Positions 13,946-15,835 of a stretch of 15,835 nt of DNA are shown piece after piece (within the stretch, counting starts at the first letter, position 1; every line of letters starts with the position of its first letter). Both the position numbers and the translations under genes were made by a program. The notes beneath the pieces were generated by a model, which worked only from the letters and a program-made list of their open reading frames with translations, did not search any database and was not told the DNA's origin. Source of the DNA: Paenibacillaceae bacterium (lineage in GTDB: Bacteria > Bacillota > Bacilli > Paenibacillales > YIM-B00363); assembly GCA_018969805.1 (NCBI GenBank), contig JAGWXQ010000008.1:1-15835 (forward strand), read 5' to 3'.

Positions 13946-15199
13946 TCACCACGAACGCCAAATGGCGTCGATCGCATCGAGCGTACGTGCAACATCTTCG
14001 TGCGTATGTGCGGCGGAAACAAACCACGCTTCATACATCGACGGAGCGATCGCGATGCCACGGGAGAGCAAGCCATGAAAAAACGCAGCGAATTTTTTTT
14101 TGTCCACTTTTTTTGCGTCTTCGAAATTTGTGATCGGATGGCTGCAAAAATGCACGGAAAAAGCGCCCCCTACACGCTGCACGGTCACAGGAATCCCATA
14201 GTGCTGTGCACGACTGACGATGCCGTCTGCCAAGAGCGCTGCAAGAACAGACATGTGCGTGTACAGCGACGCATCGCGCAGTGCGTGTACGCATGCGATG
14301 CCTGCTTGGACGCTTAACGGGTTGGCTGCGTGCGTCCCTGCTTGGTACATCGGACCGCACGGAGCGACGAGTGCCATGAGGTCGGCGTGGCCCCCGTACG
14401 CACCGATGGGCAGGCCTCCACCAATAATTTTTCCGAGTATCGTGATGTCGGGTATGACTGACACGTCCCAATACGTCTGCGCACCGCCCCAGTGAAACCG
14501 AAACGCACTAATGACTTCGTCAAACAGCAACAACGCACCGATGTCTTTTGTCCCTGTGCGCAACAGTTCCATGTAGCCGGGTTGTGGGGGGACGATGCCA
14601 AAATTGCCGACGATCGGCTCGACGATGACTGCTGCGATGTCTTCTTTGTGGGCGGACAGTGCGCGCACGAACGCTTCTGTATCGTTAAATGGCACGGAGA
14701 TTACGTCTGGGGCAGTGTGTTCGATGCCGACGGAAGCGACACCCGAACCCGCAGAGGCAAGTACGCTATCGGCATGGCCGTGGTAGCATCCGCTGCATTT
14801 GACGATCGTGCGCCGTGTTGTGGCGGTGCGCGCAAGGCGGATCGCGGACATGACCGCTTCTGTGCCAGTCGATGTGATGCGCACGATGTCCATCGACGGA
14901 ATCGCTTCGCGCAAGAGATGGGCAAACGAGATTTCATGAACATGGGGCGTGCCAAACAGCACGCCTGTGTGCGCCGCATCGGTAATCGCTGCGGTAATGG
15001 CGGGATGACCGTGTCCGAGTATCGTCGGACCGTAGCCGGCGATGTAGTCGATATAGCGCGTTCCTGTGACATCCCACATATAGGCACCTGAGGCGCGATG
15101 CATGAAGATTGGTGTGCCCCCGACAGCGTGAAACGCGCGTGCGGGGCTGTTGACGCCCCCAGCAATGACGGCACACGCTTGTGCATACAGTTGCTGCAT
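13946..15199 (-). CDS. gsaB: Glutamate-1-semialdehyde 2,1-aminomutase, GsaB type
   Basis: A 417-residue class III PLP aminotransferase that makes 5-aminolevulinate, the first heme precursor, from glutamate-1-semialdehyde. GGVNSPARAFHAVGG (14-28) is the family signature, GTEAVMSAIRLAR (112-124) and GCYHGHADSVLASAGSG (137-153) form the phosphate site, FDEVISAFR (226-234) gives Asp227, and TILGKIIGGGLP (253-264) holds the PLP lysine Lys257. EPIVGNFGIV and DEVISAFRF match the second Bacillus paralogue (GsaB/HemL2) better than HemL. The ATG at 15199 has GGGGGTG upstream, and a promoter lies just before it. It is transcribed towards hisJ and ends 6 bases from it. Confidence 0.93.
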   Translation of the reverse strand: MQQLYAQACAVIAGGVNSPARAFHAVGGTPIFMHRASGAYMWDVTGTRYIDYIAGYGPTILGHGHPAITAAITDAAHTGVLFGTPHVHEISFAHLLREAIPSMDIVRITSTGTEAVMSAIRLARTATTRRTIVKCSGCYHGHADSVLASAGSGVASVGIEHTAPDVISVPFNDTEAFVRALSAHKEDIAAVIVEPIVGNFGIVPPQPGYMELLRTGTKDIGALLLFDEVISAFRFHWGGAQTYWDVSVIPDITILGKIIGGGLPIGAYGGHADLMALVAPCGPMYQAGTHAANPLSVQAGIACVHALRDASLYTHMSVLAALLADGIVSRAQHYGIPVTVQRVGGAFSVHFCSHPITNFEDAKKVDKKKFAAFFHGLLSRGIAIAPSMYEAWFVSAAHTHEDVARTLDAIDAIWRSW

Positions 15200-15226
15200 C
15201 GTTGTACACCCCCAGTATGTGGTTGT

Positions 15227-15255
15227 AGTATAGCATATGGGGCATCACATGTGGA
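15227..15255 (-). promoter_or_regulatory. Promoter of gsaB
   Basis: On the minus strand, TCCACA (15255-15250), 17 bases, then TATACT (15232-15227), with TGC directly before it as an extended -10. Transcription would begin about 20 bases before the gsaB start. Confidence 0.6.
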
Positions 15256-15361
15256 GTAGGTCGTTGAAAAGGTCAAGGATGAGACAACGTTACATATATT
15301 GTGTATAGTAAAGGGAAACAGATCGATCGGTGAACCAATCATATACGGGAAGATGTTTCGG
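15256..15361 (+). promoter_or_regulatory. Spacer with a weak candidate promoter for a small frame
   Basis: Divergent from gsaB. GAGACA (15281-15286), 17 bases, then TATAGT (15304-15309) is a possible sigma-A promoter for the small frame starting at 15362. GGGAAGA (15347-15353) is its possible ribosome site. Nothing else is recognised here. Confidence 0.3.
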
Positions 15362-15454
15362 ATGGGTGTTCTGTGGCAGTTGATTGTGTTTATTGTGCTT
15401 GTTGCGGTTTTTGTGCGTTCCTGTAAGATTTGCGCTGAGGATGACCGTAGATGA
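15362..15454 (+). CDS. Possible 30-residue single-span membrane peptide
   Basis: ATG 15362 opens a 30-codon frame: a short start (MGVLWQ), one hydrophobic helix of about 14 residues (LIVFIVLVAVFV), then a basic and cysteine-bearing end (RSCKICAEDDRR) with CKIC. GGGAAGA lies 8 bases upstream and a weak promoter precedes it. The TM-plus-charged-tail layout is common among real small membrane proteins, but so short a frame can occur by chance. I know no family for it. Confidence 0.35.
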   Translation: MGVLWQLIVFIVLVAVFVRSCKICAEDDRR

Positions 15455-15508
15455 ACCGTATTTGCATGGGACCACATTGCCTGTGGGGGGATTCAAGGAG
15501 GCGGGGTC

Positions 15509-15748
15509 GTGCAGGGGGGTACAAGCGGTGCGGCGATGTCCGGTCACCATACGCTTGGGATGGCGGTGGCGGCTGTGATTGGAATTGCGATTCGCAACAT
15601 TCAGGGTTACCCGCGAGTAGGTGTACCGTCACTGACGGAACGGACGACGCGGACAGACGTGATCAGTAAGCCGTGCAACTTTGTACAATGTGCAGTTTTC
15701 TCGCTGCTTTTTCCAAGATTAAAATTTTTTTTAAATAAAATAACGTGA
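15509..15748 (+). CDS. Possible small hydrophobic protein of unknown function
   Basis: A GTG at 15509 follows the strongest type of ribosome site in the window, AAGGAGG (15494-15500), at 8 bases. The frame gives 79 residues: a Gly/His-containing start, a hydrophobic stretch GMAVAAVIGIAIRN (residues 17-30), then a less protein-like part ending in Lys/Phe-rich sequence where the DNA becomes AT-rich. The second half may be read-through of a decayed gene. I recognise no family, and the gene may be a remnant. Confidence 0.4.
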   Translation: MQGGTSGAAMSGHHTLGMAVAAVIGIAIRNIQGYPRVGVPSLTERTTRTDVISKPCNFVQCAVFSLLFPRLKFFLNKIT

Positions 15749-15835
15749 GAAAAAATGACAAGAATATAAAAATAACAAAAGAAACGTTTCTTCAAAAATA
15801 TTACTATGATGCGAACGACGTATGGGTATATTGGG
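15749..15835 (+). promoter_or_regulatory. AT-rich right edge with a LacI-type palindrome
   Basis: AAGAAACGTTTCTT (15779-15792) is a perfect 14-base palindrome with a central CG, the layout of LacI/CcpA-family operators. TATGAT (15805-15810) could be a -10 but lacks a clear -35. The regulated gene would lie beyond the window. No gene is seen here. Confidence 0.45.

Noticed and set aside
15626..15638. CCGTCA-C-TGACGG palindrome
   Set aside because: It is perfect but has a single central base, no promoter nearby and falls within a doubtful frame, so it is not called a site.
1..15835. CRISPR arrays, insertion sequences, rRNA or complete tRNA genes
   Set aside because: I found no regularly spaced repeats, no transposase motifs with terminal inverted repeats, and no complete tRNA fold in the window.

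Overview
The window looks like chromosome of a menaquinone-using, low-to-mid GC Gram-positive bacterium of class Bacilli. The grounds are a Bacillus-type qcrABC cluster (b6-type QcrB plus a fused cytochrome b/c QcrC) preceded by a YpiF-type gene, a GsaB-type glutamate-1-semialdehyde aminotransferase, G-rich Shine-Dalgarno sites (GGGGAGGGG, AAGGAGG) and sigma-A-like promoters. The fairly high GC of most genes, together with the BioC/BioH biotin route, suggests a relative of the Alicyclobacillaceae. That placement is inference.

Layout. 1-209 is the 3' end of an unrecognised gene, closed by a terminator. 408-1886 holds an ECF sigma factor, a two-helix membrane protein that is probably its anti-sigma factor, and ypiF, all overlapping and closed by a terminator. 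2118-4284 is qcrA-qcrB-qcrC (menaquinol:cytochrome c reductase), behind a promoter overlaid by dyads and closed by a terminator. 4436-5358 is an AT-richer two-gene cassette: an 83-residue unknown protein and a DUF6036/AbiEii-like nucleotidyltransferase-fold protein. Two copies of a TCATTA/TAATGA dyad precede it. This is the best candidate for an undescribed system, as a possible self-regulated toxin-antitoxin or defence pair. 5359-5489 has no gene but can be drawn as a nested RNA fold.

5490-13939 is one long same-strand run: amidase-domain protein, ddl, fabI, inositol-monophosphatase family protein, bioD, bioB, bioF, bioH-like, bioC and hisJ. From the phosphatase onward every gene overlaps the next. 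BioC methylates malonyl-ACP, fatty-acid synthesis (including FabI) extends it to pimeloyl-ACP methyl ester, the BioH-like esterase releases pimeloyl-ACP, and BioF, BioD and BioB carry it to biotin. The missing step is the BioA aminotransferase. A gsaB gene lies tail-to-tail with hisJ, 6 bases away. The last 580 bases hold small unassigned frames and a LacI-type palindrome near the right edge.
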